Below are positions 63,941 to 64,000 of a stretch of 64,000 nt of DNA, in pieces (positions within the stretch are counted from its first letter, which is position 1; each line of letters opens with the position of its first letter). Source of the stretch: Posidonia oceanica (taxonomy: Eukaryota > Streptophyta > Magnoliopsida > Alismatales > Posidoniaceae); NCBI GenBank assembly GCA_037176725.1, contig JAZBRS010000020.1:89226001-89290000 (forward strand). The letters are read 5' to 3'. The position numbers and the translations under genes are program-made. Under the pieces are notes generated by a model. It saw only the letters and a program-made list of their open reading frames with translations. It made no database searches and was not told the DNA's origin.

Positions 63941-64000
63941 CCAAACATGTAAGGGCTTGTCCTCAAAGGGGCATGTCAGGGCTTGTCCTCAACATAAGGA
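63941..64000 (+). repeat. Irregular half-unit at the right edge (26-bp repeat)
   Basis: A half A breaks off after GACC and resumes at AAACATGTAAGGGC. The segment CATGTNAGGGCTTGTCCTCA then appears twice, starting at 63,946 and 63,972, only 26 bp apart. This is the only place noticed where the end of half A is directly repeated. The window ends before the register is restored. Confidence 0.75.

Larger units (their letters stand above)
1..64000 (+). repeat. 120-bp satellite DNA array filling the window
   Basis: Every part read is made of the same 120-bp unit repeated head to tail, always in the same orientation. About 530 units fit. Each unit contains two related halves of 55 and 65 bp that share their first 16 bases (AAGGAAGCRAGCAAAC) and last 10 (TCCTCAAATT). 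Copies differ from each other by scattered substitutions and a few small indels. No transposon, unique sequence, tRNA, rRNA, simple-sequence run or inverted segment interrupts the array. Such arrays are known from centromeric, pericentromeric, subtelomeric and knob heterochromatin of eukaryotes; which of these applies cannot be told from sequence alone. I do not recognise the family. There is no stretch of 300 bases holding anything else. Confidence 0.98.

Noticed and set aside
1..64000. CRISPR array (about 26 bp shared at each half-unit border, separated by 29-39 bp)
   Set aside because: The apparent spacers are themselves repeated and alternate between two related kinds, with no unique spacers, leader or cas genes. 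It is a dimeric satellite.
1..64000. CENP-B box in each unit (TTCGAAAAGGCACGC region, or its complement)
   Set aside because: The TTCG start is present, but the required A and CGGG positions are not matched on either strand.
1..64000. Transposon or retroelement insertion, tRNA, rRNA spacer, telomere repeat
   Set aside because: No terminal repeats, target-site duplications, reverse transcriptase or transposase motifs, cloverleaf sequences or telomeric hexa/heptamers were seen. All sequence follows the 120-bp unit.
1..64000. Assignment to a named plant or animal satellite family or species
   Set aside because: The unit lengths (55, 65, 120 bp) resemble several published families, but I do not recognise the sequence. 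A database search with the monomer would decide.

Overview
The whole 64,000-base window is one uninterrupted satellite DNA array in a single orientation. No unique sequence, transposable element, RNA gene or convincing protein-coding gene was seen on either strand. The basic unit is 120 bp, about 530 copies, and position 1 falls on a unit boundary as defined here. Each unit is an old head-to-tail dimer: half A (55 bp) and half B (65 bp) both begin AAGGAAGCRAGCAAAC and end TCCTCAAATT. The consensus is about 48% G+C and strongly strand-asymmetric (A 45, G 31, C 27, T 17 per unit).

A megabase-style satellite with multi-kilobase higher-order repeats (HORs) points to a nuclear eukaryotic chromosome: centromeric, pericentromeric, subtelomeric or knob heterochromatin. 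The CpG sites are still present in the consensus, but individual copies often read TpG or CpA, as expected where cytosine is methylated in the germ line (plants or vertebrates). I do not recognise the family and cannot name the species.

Layout. 1-4.1 kb: loosely related units that recur, diverged, about 7.1 kb downstream. 4.1-7.6 kb: a tandem pair of about 1.73 kb. 8.3-15.5 kb: diverged copies of the first 8 kb, with a tandem pair offset by about 1.92 kb. 15.8-17.9 kb: a pair offset by about 1.28 kb. 18.0-36.5 kb: a tandem duplication of an 8.68-kb block, whose second copy carries a nested 1,168-bp tandem duplication and a patch nearly identical to copy 1. 36.5-44.0 kb: diverged mixed blocks. 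44.0-62.66 kb: a young HOR of 6,107 bp, with two full copies, a third shortened by about 1,430 bp, and a related leading block. 62.66-64.0 kb: the start of a further related block, ending with a small irregularity.

There are no genes working together here. The window records satellite evolution: unequal exchange, nested duplication, conversion-like patches, and half-unit gains and losses used as markers. One frame of the consensus is stop-free and gives a 40-residue repeat, which explains the many ORFs. It is broken by stops and indels throughout, and I do not call it coding. All sequence comparisons were made by eye, so boundaries of large blocks are good to tens of bases at best.
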